Below are positions 36,172 through 44,395 of a stretch of DNA of 45,959 bases, piece by piece (position 1 is the stretch's first letter; each line of letters starts with the position of its first letter). The stretch spans positions 1 to 45,959 of the forward strand of contig JAJRVW010000035.1 of the NCBI GenBank assembly GCA_024277115.1, read 5' to 3'. The stretch comes from Calditrichota bacterium. Lineage in GTDB: Bacteria; Calditrichota; Calditrichia; Calditrichales; J004. Under the pieces are notes generated by a model that worked only from the letters and a program-made list of their open reading frames with translations, ran no database searches and had not been told where the DNA came from. The position numbers and the translations under genes were made by a program.

Positions 36172-36657
36172 CTAAAAGGGTTGAATGGGCAGGTTTTTAA
36201 AATCTACATAAATATCAATATTTTTTAAAACAGAATCCTGAACAACGGTTAGGGAACTTGGCAGTGAATCCGCAAGGGTTGTATCATACTGGCCAACCGC
36301 CCGCCAATCGTTAAAAACATCTGCCCCAAACTGCTGGGCAATAACAACGTACGCATAATCCCCGGGCTCAAGCTCCATTTCATAAATTGTGGAGTCTTGA
36401 TTATATGGTAGATTTTCAGTGAGGTTTTCAGGATAAGCAATCGCGTTTCCAGCAATCACCTCAGACACAATATCAGCGGGTGGAAAAATTTTAAAAATAA
36501 CCAATTTTAAGTTTTGAAGGCTATCTGCCACGGGCCAGTTTGTATAAAAGATTGTACCACTGATTGCCGTTTTCTGCTCGGGGAGATCAGGCGGTTTAAT
36601 GCCATGATCGCAAGAGATAACAAAAAAAATGACGATGCCGATTAATAGAAATTTCAT
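36172..36657 (-). CDS. Unknown lipoprotein upstream of the TonB receptor
   Basis: A 161-residue protein. The signal peptide (FLLIGIVIFFVISC) ends in a lipobox-like VISC with Cys16. The mature part looks beta-rich, with an Ig-like or carboxypeptidase-regulatory-like pattern (ISGTIFYTNWPVADSLQNLKLVIFKIFPP, YEMELEPGDYAYVVIAQQFG, NIDIYVDF). I do not recognise a family. It overlaps the YjbR gene by four bases (ATGA) and stops four bases before the TonB receptor, so the three are translated together. It may be a surface partner of the receptor. Confidence 0.75.
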   Translation of the reverse strand: MKFLLIGIVIFFVISCDHGIKPPDLPEQKTAISGTIFYTNWPVADSLQNLKLVIFKIFPPADIVSEVIAGNAIAYPENLTENLPYNQDSTIYEMELEPGDYAYVVIAQQFGADVFNDWRAVGQYDTTLADSLPSSLTVVQDSVLKNIDIYVDFKNLPIQPF

Positions 36658-36992
36658 TTTTTCCTTTTCAAAACTAAATCGTAGGAGTCATCAATCCATT
36701 CAAATAAAAGTGTTTTGGGAATTGTACCATCAAAATAAATTGTATTCCAATGTTTTTTGTTCATGTGGTAGCCGGGAACCACGGCCTCATATTTTTTACG
36801 CAGCGCCCAGGCATAAACCGGATCACATTTCAAATTTATTCCAACGCGTTCTTTAAGGCCAATAAGGGCAAACATTTTATTTTTAACTTTAAAAACCATC
36901 ACATCATCACCAAAAGGAAAATCTACAACAGCATCATCTTTGGCCGAGCAATAAGAAATAATTTCTTGCTGGATTGATTCAGGTTTTGGCAT
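36654..36992 (-). CDS. MmcQ/YjbR family protein
   Basis: A 112-residue protein with the family pattern: an N-terminal helix and CSAKDDAVVDFPFGDDVMVFKVKNKMFAL, GINLKCDPVYAWALRKKYEAVVPGYHMNKKHWNTIYF, and ELFEWIDDSYDLV-like end. The fold is CyaY-like; the biochemical role is unknown, with DNA binding proposed. It is the first gene of the block reading towards the TonB receptor, and its stop overlaps the start of the lipoprotein. Confidence 0.9.
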   Translation of the reverse strand: MPKPESIQQEIISYCSAKDDAVVDFPFGDDVMVFKVKNKMFALIGLKERVGINLKCDPVYAWALRKKYEAVVPGYHMNKKHWNTIYFDGTIPKTLLFEWIDDSYDLVLKRKK

Positions 36993-37049
36993 TGCAAAAT
37001 ATCCAATAAAACGGATGGTTATTTAGGTTTAAAATCAGGAATTTGAGTT

Positions 37050-37097
37050 TGTTTTACAGACCCTCCAGATTTTAAAAACCCGGCGGGCCTGTTTTAC
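37050..37097. repeat. Imperfect hairpin flanked by an 8-bp direct repeat
   Basis: TGTTTTAC occurs at 37050-37057 and again at 37090-37097. The 32 bases between form an imperfect palindrome (ACCCTCCAGATTTT and AAAACCCGGCGGGC, four mismatches) related to the acs terminator. The direct repeat looks like a target-site duplication of a tiny inserted element. Confidence 0.5.
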
Positions 37098-37162
37098 GGA
37101 TATTCAATTTTTTATTTGAAGTAAGGATGTCGTCGCTTCGAGCAATGGCATCCCCTTTTGAA

Positions 37163-37675
37163 CTATTTTTCTTCTTTCAAAACCGCCATAATCTGCGCCG
37201 TGTGGTTTCCTGTTTCCACATCATCGAAAACATGCATAATTTTACCATCTTTACCGATTAAAAATGTTTTACGTTCCGAGACAAAAAATCCGGTAAGCGT
37301 ACCTTTGGCGCCATACGCTGCGGCTACCTCTTTTTTTGTGTCCGAAAGCAATGGAAAAGGGAGGTCATATTTTTTACTGAATTCCTGGTGCGAAGTTGAA
37401 TCATCATAGCTTACCCCAAGCACCACAATTCCGGAGTCTTGCAACAGCGAATAATTATCTCGCAGGTTACAAGCCTGGGCCGTGCAGCCTGGCGTATCAT
37501 CTTTTGGGTAAAAGTAGAGCGCGACGACCTTGCCTTTATAATCCGAAAGTTTATGTGTTTTTCCCTGGCCGTCTTTTAGTTCAAATGCCGGCGCTTCATC
37601 ACCTGGTTTCAAAGTAGTCCCCCCGTATAAAAATGAAATCATTACAACTGTTATTGTTATTAATTTAAGAAACAT
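37163..37675 (-). CDS. bcp: Periplasmic peroxiredoxin, Bcp type
   Basis: A 170-residue thiol peroxidase. The peroxidatic Cys64 is in YPKDDTPGC with the catalytic Thr61, and the resolving Cys69 is five residues later (TAQAC), as in Bcp/PrxQ proteins. A short N-terminal hydrophobic segment (LITITVVMISFLYGG) suggests export, unusual for Bcp. It would reduce hydrogen peroxide or lipid peroxides in the periplasm. It is 13 bases after a close paralogue on the same strand and is clearly a tandem duplicate. Its electron donor must be a periplasmic thioredoxin-like protein, which is not in the window. Confidence 0.92.
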   Translation of the reverse strand: MFLKLITITVVMISFLYGGTTLKPGDEAPAFELKDGQGKTHKLSDYKGKVVALYFYPKDDTPGCTAQACNLRDNYSLLQDSGIVVLGVSYDDSTSHQEFSKKYDLPFPLLSDTKKEVAAAYGAKGTLTGFFVSERKTFLIGKDGKIMHVFDDVETGNHTAQIMAVLKEEK

Positions 37676-37688
37676 GTTTTTACCCTTT

Positions 37689-38204
37689 TTAATTATTTTC
37701 TTTTCTCACGATGGCCAAAATTTGTTGGGCATGGTTTTCAATTTCCACATCATCAAAGACATGCATAATTTTGCCGTCTTTACCGATTAAAAACGTAATC
37801 CTGTCCGAAACAAACAAGCCGGTTATAAAACTTTTTGCACCGTAAGCCTCAGTTACCTCTTTATCCGTATCGGCAAGAAGCGGAAAAGGAAGGTCGTACT
37901 TTTCACTAAATGCCTTATGCGAGACAGAATCGTCATAACTAACGCCAAGCACTACAATTCCCGAATCGACCAAGGCTGTATAATTATCACGCAAATTGCA
38001 AGCTTGGGTTGTACACGCCGGGCCTTCGTCTTTGGGATAAAAATAAAGGGCGACCACCTTGCCTGTATAATCCGAGAGTTTGTGGGTTTTGCCGTGGCCG
38101 TCTTTTAATTCAAACCCGGGTGCAACATCGCCCGGCTTTAGATCAGTTCCACCATATAAAAATGAAAACATCAATAACGGCGCAATAAGAAATTTGAGCA
38201 ACAT
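37689..38204 (-). CDS. Periplasmic Bcp-type peroxiredoxin paralogue with altered active site
   Basis: A 171-residue paralogue, colinear with the gene downstream. It has the same export segment (FLIAPLLMFSFLYGG) and the same two cysteines (Cys64 and Cys69). The motif reads YPKDEGPAC, so the catalytic Thr61 is Gly and the Gly before Cys is Ala. The loss of Thr, which normally positions the peroxide, may lower or change activity. A GAGGAGA ribosome-binding site precedes the ATG, so it is well expressed. It is the first gene of the pair. Confidence 0.9.
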   Translation of the reverse strand: MLLKFLIAPLLMFSFLYGGTDLKPGDVAPGFELKDGHGKTHKLSDYTGKVVALYFYPKDEGPACTTQACNLRDNYTALVDSGIVVLGVSYDDSVSHKAFSEKYDLPFPLLADTDKEVTEAYGAKSFITGLFVSDRITFLIGKDGKIMHVFDDVEIENHAQQILAIVRKENN

Positions 38205-38387
38205 ATCTTATCTCCTCTTAATTTATTTTTTTGATTACTTTACAATAAAGTTGAGCTACTTTCAATATTGTTTTATTAAGCGGATAGTATACAACCTAAT
38301 TCTTTTCGTGTATATCACAGAAGTATTATTTTTTGACATCGCAATTTTTCTTTCTTATTTTGAGTAAAATAATTACTCGATAAAGAA

Positions 38388-38936
38388 ATGTTAAATTCCT
38401 TAATTACATCACGGACACGTATCCGCCTGCTTTTAAAATTTTTCTTAAACCCCAAAACAAGTGGCTATTTGCGGCAATTGGCCACAGAGTTTGGCGAATC
38501 GACAAACAGCATCCGGGTGGAGCTAAACAAACTTACAGAAGCGCAAATCCTTAAATCCAAAAGTGAGGGGCGCAATAAAATTTATAACGCCAACACCACG
38601 CATCCCCTGTTTGAAGAAATCCGCAGCATTGTGCTAAAATCGACCGGGATTGACAAAGTGGTCAGCGATATTATTAACAAATTGGGTTCCATGAAACTGG
38701 CTTTTATTCGCGGCGATTATGCCATCGGCAAGGACAGCGGGTTGATTGACCTGATCCTTGTCGGAGAAAACATAAACTCTAAAGAGCTGGACCGCGTCCA
38801 CAAGAAAACGGAAAAGCTGATCGAACGCAAAATAAATATTTTGGTCCTCGATCCGGGCGAATACGAAAAACTTGAACAAAATTTTAATGCCGAACCACGG
38901 TTGATTATTTTTGGAAAAATTGAAAATGAAAAATAA
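38388..38936 (+). CDS. Winged-helix protein with nucleotidyltransferase-like domain
   Basis: A 182-residue two-domain protein. The first 75 residues (RIRLLLKFFLNPKTSGYLRQLATEFGESTNSIRVELNKLTEAQIL) are a winged-helix DNA-binding domain of ArsR-like type. The rest resembles a minimal nucleotidyltransferase fold (FIRGDYAIGKDSGLIDLILVG), but the canonical GS and the first aspartate are changed (RGDYA, LIDL), so catalysis is unlikely. It heads the polysaccharide locus and overlaps the glycosyltransferase start by 11 bases. A regulator of the locus is a reasonable guess, based on position only. Confidence 0.75.
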   Translation: MLNSLITSRTRIRLLLKFFLNPKTSGYLRQLATEFGESTNSIRVELNKLTEAQILKSKSEGRNKIYNANTTHPLFEEIRSIVLKSTGIDKVVSDIINKLGSMKLAFIRGDYAIGKDSGLIDLILVGENINSKELDRVHKKTEKLIERKINILVLDPGEYEKLEQNFNAEPRLIIFGKIENEK

Positions 38937-40143
38937 TATAAATGTGGGGATGGTCCTTGAACGGGATTTCCCGCCGGACGACCGGCCCGAGAAAGAAGCG
39001 TTGAGCCTGATTGAGGCTGGATATAATGTGCACCTTTTATGTTTTACCTGGCAAGACCGGCCACTGAAGGAAAATTATAAGGGCATCCAAATTACCCGGT
39101 TTAAGATAAGCCGAACCCTGTACAAAAAACTTAGCCCGACTTATCTCGCTTTTCCATTTTACAGATTAATCTGGAAAAAACATATCGAGCGTTTTGTCCG
39201 GGAAAACAATCTGGATATAATCCACATTCACGATTTGCCCATGACCGACATTGTTCACAAACAGGCGCAAAAACATAATTGTAAAGTGGTGTGTGACCAG
39301 CATGAATACTGGAGCGACTGGATTGTGAACACCGCGCATTACAACTCGTTTTTGGGCAAAATTATCAAGGCTATGAGCAACTGGAAAAAGTATGAAAAGG
39401 AAAACCTGCAAAAGGCCGATCTGGTCGTTACGGTGACAGACCCGTTGAATGCCTGCTATAAAAACGAGGTTGGTATCGATCCGGCAAAAGTGTTGACCGT
39501 GCCCAACACGCCGACCCGCACCATCTTTAAAAAGGAAAATGTGGAACCGGCTATCGTTGAAAAATATAAAAACGAGTTTGTGATTTTTTATGCCGGCGCC
39601 ATGGATATTTTACGTGGGCTTGATGTAGTGATCGAGGCCCTGGAGAAAATTGAAAAGGAAGTCCCAAATATAAAACTTGTACTGGCAGGCCGCTTTACAA
39701 AAGGCTTTAACGCCCTCGAAATCGCCAAAGAAAAAAACGTAAGCCATCTTGTGGAATTTATCGGCTGGCTCGAGGTTGAGCAACTGCCTTCATATATTGC
39801 CGCATCCAAAGTATGTGTGTTTACACCGCACGCTACCCGCGATGAAATCAATAAAACAATCGCCACTAAAATTTACCAATACCTGGCCATGCAAAAACCG
39901 ATCATCACCAGCGAGGCCAAAATGATGCACGACTTTGTAGTGGATAATGAAATCGGGTTTGCCATTAACTCCGATGATGAAAACGAGTTTGCCGATTGTG
40001 TTATTAATTTAGCAGCCAATTATTCGGTTGTTTCAAAATCGATAGCAGAAAAAGGGGCGCAACTGATGGCCTCACAAAAAATATTTTGGGACCAAACCGT
40101 ACAGGAAATGTTGGACGCTTATTCTAATTTGGCAGGAAAATGA
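38926..40143 (+). CDS. GT4-family glycosyltransferase
   Basis: 405 residues from the ATG at 38926; TTG 38911 is also open. The GT-B fold is shown by the N-terminal half (ERDFPPDDRPEKEALSLIEAGYNVHLL, IIHIHDLPMTDI) and the donor-binding half with FYAGAMDILRGLDVVIEAL, LVLAGRF, VEFIGWLEVEQLPSYIAASKVCVF and the acidic end motif (TKIYQYLAMQKPIITSE). It transfers a sugar from a nucleotide donor to a glycan in the cytoplasm. The donor is unknown. It overlaps the regulator and deacetylase genes, so it belongs to the same operon. Confidence 0.9.
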   Translation: MKNNINVGMVLERDFPPDDRPEKEALSLIEAGYNVHLLCFTWQDRPLKENYKGIQITRFKISRTLYKKLSPTYLAFPFYRLIWKKHIERFVRENNLDIIHIHDLPMTDIVHKQAQKHNCKVVCDQHEYWSDWIVNTAHYNSFLGKIIKAMSNWKKYEKENLQKADLVVTVTDPLNACYKNEVGIDPAKVLTVPNTPTRTIFKKENVEPAIVEKYKNEFVIFYAGAMDILRGLDVVIEALEKIEKEVPNIKLVLAGRFTKGFNALEIAKEKNVSHLVEFIGWLEVEQLPSYIAASKVCVFTPHATRDEINKTIATKIYQYLAMQKPIITSEAKMMHDFVVDNEIGFAINSDDENEFADCVINLAANYSVVSKSIAEKGAQLMASQKIFWDQTVQEMLDAYSNLAGK

Positions 40144-41471
40144 AAGAGCGGCTAAACCAAAATAAAATCAATTATATCCTTTTTCATCTTGGTCAGCATT
40201 TTGAGGTGGCCGGTTTAAAAAGCCGGATGAATTTTGGGGAAACCTTACAAAAAAAAGAAACGGCCGGAATCTATTTTCCGCTTTCTGACAGCCCCATAAA
40301 TAAATCATTTTTTGTGGGTGGCACGCCCGTTCTTTTTCCGCTTTCCGAGGCAAAGGATTTTTATTTTTTTGATGATGCGGGCAACCTTGTTTTTGAACAT
40401 GACCTGTTGAAATCTGCTTTTTACCTGCTTTCGGGGTATCAGGAATTTATCCCTTTTAAGGACGATCACCTGGGCCGGTTTACTTACGGTGAAAGTATCC
40501 AAAATGAGCTGGGGATTGCAACAAACCCGCTTGTGAATGTCTATTTTGAAATCATAAAAGCCGGCATTGCCGCATTTTGCGCCCGCCATGGAATTGCTTT
40601 TAAAGAAGAGGCGCTGTGGCCTGAAAATGATTTTGCCTTTTTTTTAACACACGATGTGGACCGCGTTGACAAGTGGACTTTTACCGAAATTAAGCGTCGT
40701 TTAAAAATGATCCGAAACAGCGGTTTTAGAAAACACTGGGGTTATTTTTTTGAAGCGCTAAGAAAATATAAATCAGGACAAAACCCTTTTTGGAATTTTG
40801 ATTGGATGAAATCTTTGGAAGAAAAACTCGGATTTAGTTCCACCTGGTTTTTTCTGCCACAGGGTAAAAAACATGTTGACGCTTACTATTCTTTTGACGA
40901 GGAGCGAATCAAGCAATTAGTAAAAACCTTGCGCGCCCACGGTGATGAAATCGGCCTACATGGCACGTACGGTTCACGCGAGAACTTAGAAGTAATGAAG
41001 AATAATTTTGCAGAAGTGGGGAAATTATCCGGCTACCCTGTTTTGGCTTCGCGCCAGCACTGGCTTAGTTTTAAATATCCGGCCACCTTGCAAATCTTGG
41101 AGGAAGCAGGTATTAAATACGACAGCAGTTGGGGCTTTGCCGATCATTATGGCTGGCGTAATTCCTATTGCCTGCCATTCCATCCTTACGATCTTGAAAA
41201 CGACTGTATGATGGAAATATGGGAGCTACCGCTAAATGCCATGGATGTTACTTTTTTTCAATATATGGGGTTAACATTTAATGAGGCAATGACTGGGATA
41301 AAAGAGATGATCGAAACCTGTAAAAAATATCATGGGCTGTTTGTGCTTCTGTGGCACAACAACCATTTTGATGAGTCCGTTTTGCCGGGCATCACCGGGT
41401 TTTACGAAAATGTTTTAAAAGTGTTTATGGAAAACAAACCTCAAAATTTTAAGCTGGTGCAAAAAAATTAA
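40140..41471 (+). CDS. Polysaccharide deacetylase-family protein
   Basis: A 443-residue protein. A less familiar N-terminal domain (about 1-165) precedes a carbohydrate esterase 4-like (NodB) half. The first motif is FFLTHDVDRVDKW (Asp-Asp, about 170-182), the second metal site is EIGLHGTYGSREN (about 270-282), and later RQHWLSFKYP and LLWHNNHFDES are as in the branch acting on cell-surface glycans. It lacks a signal peptide, so it would act on a precursor or be cytoplasmic; an N-deacetylase is likely. It overlaps the glycosyltransferase stop by four bases (ATGA). Confidence 0.85.
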   Translation: MKERLNQNKINYILFHLGQHFEVAGLKSRMNFGETLQKKETAGIYFPLSDSPINKSFFVGGTPVLFPLSEAKDFYFFDDAGNLVFEHDLLKSAFYLLSGYQEFIPFKDDHLGRFTYGESIQNELGIATNPLVNVYFEIIKAGIAAFCARHGIAFKEEALWPENDFAFFLTHDVDRVDKWTFTEIKRRLKMIRNSGFRKHWGYFFEALRKYKSGQNPFWNFDWMKSLEEKLGFSSTWFFLPQGKKHVDAYYSFDEERIKQLVKTLRAHGDEIGLHGTYGSRENLEVMKNNFAEVGKLSGYPVLASRQHWLSFKYPATLQILEEAGIKYDSSWGFADHYGWRNSYCLPFHPYDLENDCMMEIWELPLNAMDVTFFQYMGLTFNEAMTGIKEMIETCKKYHGLFVLLWHNNHFDESVLPGITGFYENVLKVFMENKPQNFKLVQKN

Positions 41472-41481
41472 AGTGACTATT

Positions 41482-42366
41482 ATGCGTTTGAAAGATATAA
41501 AAAAAGGTGTTGAGAACTGGAAAAATGTAAATATTTCATTTTTTAAAGAACAGGTCAAAAACCAAATATCCGGGAAGAAAAAGCTACACTATTCGCCAAA
41601 GTTGTTGAGTGAGATATATAGTAAATCTACACCGGTCTTTTTTCTTTCTACCGGAAGATGTGGCACAAAATATATCTCAAATATTTTAGAAAACAGTACC
41701 CTGTTAGATGTTTATCACCATGCCTTTCCGGAGCTGGTCTTTCATCAACAATTTGCTTATGAGAGCCCCAAAGCGGCAACAACAAAGTCAATGATTGATA
41801 TAGCGCGAATTGAATTGATCGTGGAGAGTTATAGAAGAAACCGTATTTTTATAGAAACCAACAACCGCCTTACGTTTTATTGTTATGCACTTGCTGAGTT
41901 ATTTCCAAAATCTAAATTTGTACATATTACGAGACACCCAGGTAATTTTGTTAGAAGCGGGCTAAACAGAAACTGGTATTCTGGAGCCACGAGCATTGAC
42001 ATGGGACGAATTATTCCCCAACATTTAAAGGAAAAATGGCCAGGCCTTTCCCAAGCAGAAAAGATTGCAGCCCTTTGGAACGAAACCAATCTATTTATTG
42101 AGGATTTTAAAAAATATACAGATGACAAAAGCAGAGTTTTTCAGGTTAAAGCAGAAGATATTTTCACAAAAAGCAATAAACTGGAAGAGCTCATTTATTT
42201 TTGTGGAACAACAAATATTTCGAAGAAAATGAGAAGAAACTTTATGAAACCGGTAAATGCTCAAACTAAAGTTTATAAATCGCAATATGATAACTGGACC
42301 GATCAGGAGAAAAAGTCTGTAAAAAAAATGGCCCCTCTATTTAATAACTATAACTATGAATTATAA
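41482..42366 (+). CDS. Sulfotransferase-family protein
   Basis: 294 residues from the ATG at 41482, with AAAGTGA upstream; GTG 41473 is also open. The 5'-phosphosulfate loop is FFLSTGRCGTKYIS (about 51-64) and the 3'-phosphate motif is FVHITRHPGNFVRSGLNR (about 150-167), as in PAPS-dependent sulfotransferases. It would transfer sulfate to a sugar hydroxyl or amine, most likely in the glycan of this locus, in the cytoplasm. The gene and those after it are more AT-rich than those before. PAPS-making genes are not in the window. Confidence 0.82.
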   Translation: MRLKDIKKGVENWKNVNISFFKEQVKNQISGKKKLHYSPKLLSEIYSKSTPVFFLSTGRCGTKYISNILENSTLLDVYHHAFPELVFHQQFAYESPKAATTKSMIDIARIELIVESYRRNRIFIETNNRLTFYCYALAELFPKSKFVHITRHPGNFVRSGLNRNWYSGATSIDMGRIIPQHLKEKWPGLSQAEKIAALWNETNLFIEDFKKYTDDKSRVFQVKAEDIFTKSNKLEELIYFCGTTNISKKMRRNFMKPVNAQTKVYKSQYDNWTDQEKKSVKKMAPLFNNYNYEL

Positions 42367-42381
42367 TCTATTTTAATATAT

Positions 42382-43290
42382 ATGACAGTTCAGAAAAAAA
42401 AGCCAAAAGTTTCAATCGGTATTCCAATATATTTTGGAGAGGTTTATTTGGAAGAAACCCTTCTATCCATATTAAAACAATCTTTTCAGGACTATGAAAT
42501 AATTATTGCTGACAATAATCCTGGAGGGGAACCTGAAATTATTGCATTAAAGTATGCAGCACAAGATAAACGGATTACTTATATAAGGCATGAGGTAAAC
42601 CGGGGAGCTCTTCAAAACTGGAATTCATTGATACATTTTGCCAAAGGGGAATACTTTATTTACGCCGGTGGCCATGATTTATGGTCTGAGAACCTACTAG
42701 CAGCCTTGGTTCAAATTCTTGAAAACTCACATCAGGTTGTCAATGCTTATTCTCCGAGCTTTTTATTTAAAGACGAGATAGAGCATATTATTAAAAGTAC
42801 TGGTTTTGTTGATACAAGCAATTCAGGCATTATAGCCAGAGTTAATCAAATTTTGTGGGCAGGCCAAGATTCGCTATACGGGTTAATAAGAATTAGCGCC
42901 ATAAAGAAAACCAGGTTACAGCTCGAAATTATTGGGTCTGGAGCTGTTTGGCTTAGTGAACTTTCTTTATATGGAGATTTTAGGGTTTGCTTAAATGAAA
43001 AGAGATATCGCCGGATAAATCGATCAGAGTTTGGACGTGAAAAAAGGTTGGAACGCTATCATACAACCCTTTTTTCAAAACACCGTCTACGCTTGCTCCC
43101 ATTCTGGAGGATTCCAATAGCATACTTAACCATCCCTATCACTACAAATTTTTCTTTTTTTAGACGGGTACGGATAAGGATAAACTTATTTATTGGATCG
43201 ATTCTAAAATATGGGAATGATTTATTATTGGATATGTTATTCTTACTAAAACGTCTAATGATGGGTAAACTAATAAAATGGAGAAACTAA
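42382..43290 (+). CDS. GT2-family glycosyltransferase
   Basis: A 302-residue GT-A fold enzyme. The nucleotide-binding start is PKVSIGIPIYFGEVYLEETLLSILKQSFQDYEIIIADN (about 9-45); the acceptor-side acidic motif reads GEYFIYAGGHDLWS (about 89-102), where the usual DxD is GHD. The C-terminal 60 residues have two hydrophobic stretches that may bind the membrane. It adds a sugar to the growing glycan; the donor is unknown. It follows the sulfotransferase by 15 bases. Confidence 0.88.
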   Translation: MTVQKKKPKVSIGIPIYFGEVYLEETLLSILKQSFQDYEIIIADNNPGGEPEIIALKYAAQDKRITYIRHEVNRGALQNWNSLIHFAKGEYFIYAGGHDLWSENLLAALVQILENSHQVVNAYSPSFLFKDEIEHIIKSTGFVDTSNSGIIARVNQILWAGQDSLYGLIRISAIKKTRLQLEIIGSGAVWLSELSLYGDFRVCLNEKRYRRINRSEFGREKRLERYHTTLFSKHRLRLLPFWRIPIAYLTIPITTNFSFFRRVRIRINLFIGSILKYGNDLLLDMLFLLKRLMMGKLIKWRN

Positions 43291-43292
43291 AA

Positions 43293-44258
43293 ATGATAGA
43301 GTGTAGGGTTTGTCATAAAATTGGCGATTACGCTATTTATACTATCCGCGAGATGATGTTTGGTACAAAAGACCCCTTTGAATATTTCGAGTGCTCAAAC
43401 TGTGGATGCTTGCAGATTAAAAACCCTCCAACAGATTTATCTAAATATTATCCGCAAGTTGGTTATAAAGCCTTTAATACGCCTCAAAATATAACCCAAA
43501 ATAGCTTTATTTTTTGGGCCAAAAAAAAACTATCTCAGCTTTACCTTAGTACAAAAATCAACTTTTTAGGAGAAAACCTCTCCCGTAAGACGGCTTATGA
43601 TTTTATCCACATTCTAAGTTATGCAAAACTAAAGTTGACCAGCCAGATATTAGATGTTGGCGCTGGATCTGGAAAACGTTTAATAAGTCTTTCAAAAAAG
43701 GGGTTTACAAATTTATGTGGTTCCGATATTTTTATCGAGAAAGATTATCACTATCAAAATGGGATCAAAATACTAAAAAAAGATATTTCTGACCTTAGTG
43801 GTGCATATGATTTTATCATGTTAAATCATGTTTTCGAACACATGCCTGAACCACTATCCGTTTTAAAAACTTTATATAATTTATTGCGCCCATCTAAGTT
43901 TTTATTAATAAGAATACCAGTTGTAGATTCGTATGCCTGGCGCAAATACAAGGAACACTGGGTCCAACTTGATGCACCACGGCACCTGTTCTTACATACC
44001 CGAAAAAGCATAAGATTATTAGCTGAAAAATCAGGTTTTAGGGTAGAACACATGATCGATGACTCAAAGGCTTCACAATTTTATGGTAGCGAACAATACA
44101 AAAATAAAATTTCAATGTTTGATAAAAACTCCCATTATGTAAACCCTAACAAATCTTCTTTTGATAATAAAACAATAAAGAGTTATGAAAAAAAAGCACG
44201 GATGCTTAATGCAAAAAACGAAGGAGATTCAGTCTGCTTTTTCTTAAGAAGAGAATAG
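43293..44258 (+). CDS. SAM-dependent methyltransferase with N-terminal zinc ribbon
   Basis: 321 residues from the ATG at 43293, chosen because GGAG lies nine bases upstream; ATG 43278 is also in frame. Two CxxC pairs (CRVC, CSNC about 4-37) form a zinc ribbon, and the methyltransferase core has ILDVGAGSGKRLISLS (about 117-132) and DFIMLNHVFEHMPEP (about 172-186). Such two-part proteins often methylate sugars or nucleotide-sugars in surface-glycan loci. It overlaps the GT2 stop region and is followed by a 137-base gap. Confidence 0.88.
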   Translation: MIECRVCHKIGDYAIYTIREMMFGTKDPFEYFECSNCGCLQIKNPPTDLSKYYPQVGYKAFNTPQNITQNSFIFWAKKKLSQLYLSTKINFLGENLSRKTAYDFIHILSYAKLKLTSQILDVGAGSGKRLISLSKKGFTNLCGSDIFIEKDYHYQNGIKILKKDISDLSGAYDFIMLNHVFEHMPEPLSVLKTLYNLLRPSKFLLIRIPVVDSYAWRKYKEHWVQLDAPRHLFLHTRKSIRLLAEKSGFRVEHMIDDSKASQFYGSEQYKNKISMFDKNSHYVNPNKSSFDNKTIKSYEKKARMLNAKNEGDSVCFFLRRE

Positions 44259-44395
44259 AATTGTTTCAAATATTCAAACAAGTTTAAAACCACGTTTATC
44301 ACTTTCATAATTGTGTAATGGAATCATGCTTGTTTTTACATTATATCATCTTGTGAAAACAGATTCATTAAAAGTTTAATATTAAAGTAAAAAAC

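Noticed and set aside
42630-42720. GT2 enzyme lacking a DxD motif taken as inactive
   Set aside because: AGGHDLW at this place occurs, as far as I know, in other GT2 proteins of polysaccharide loci, so it is not proof of inactivity.
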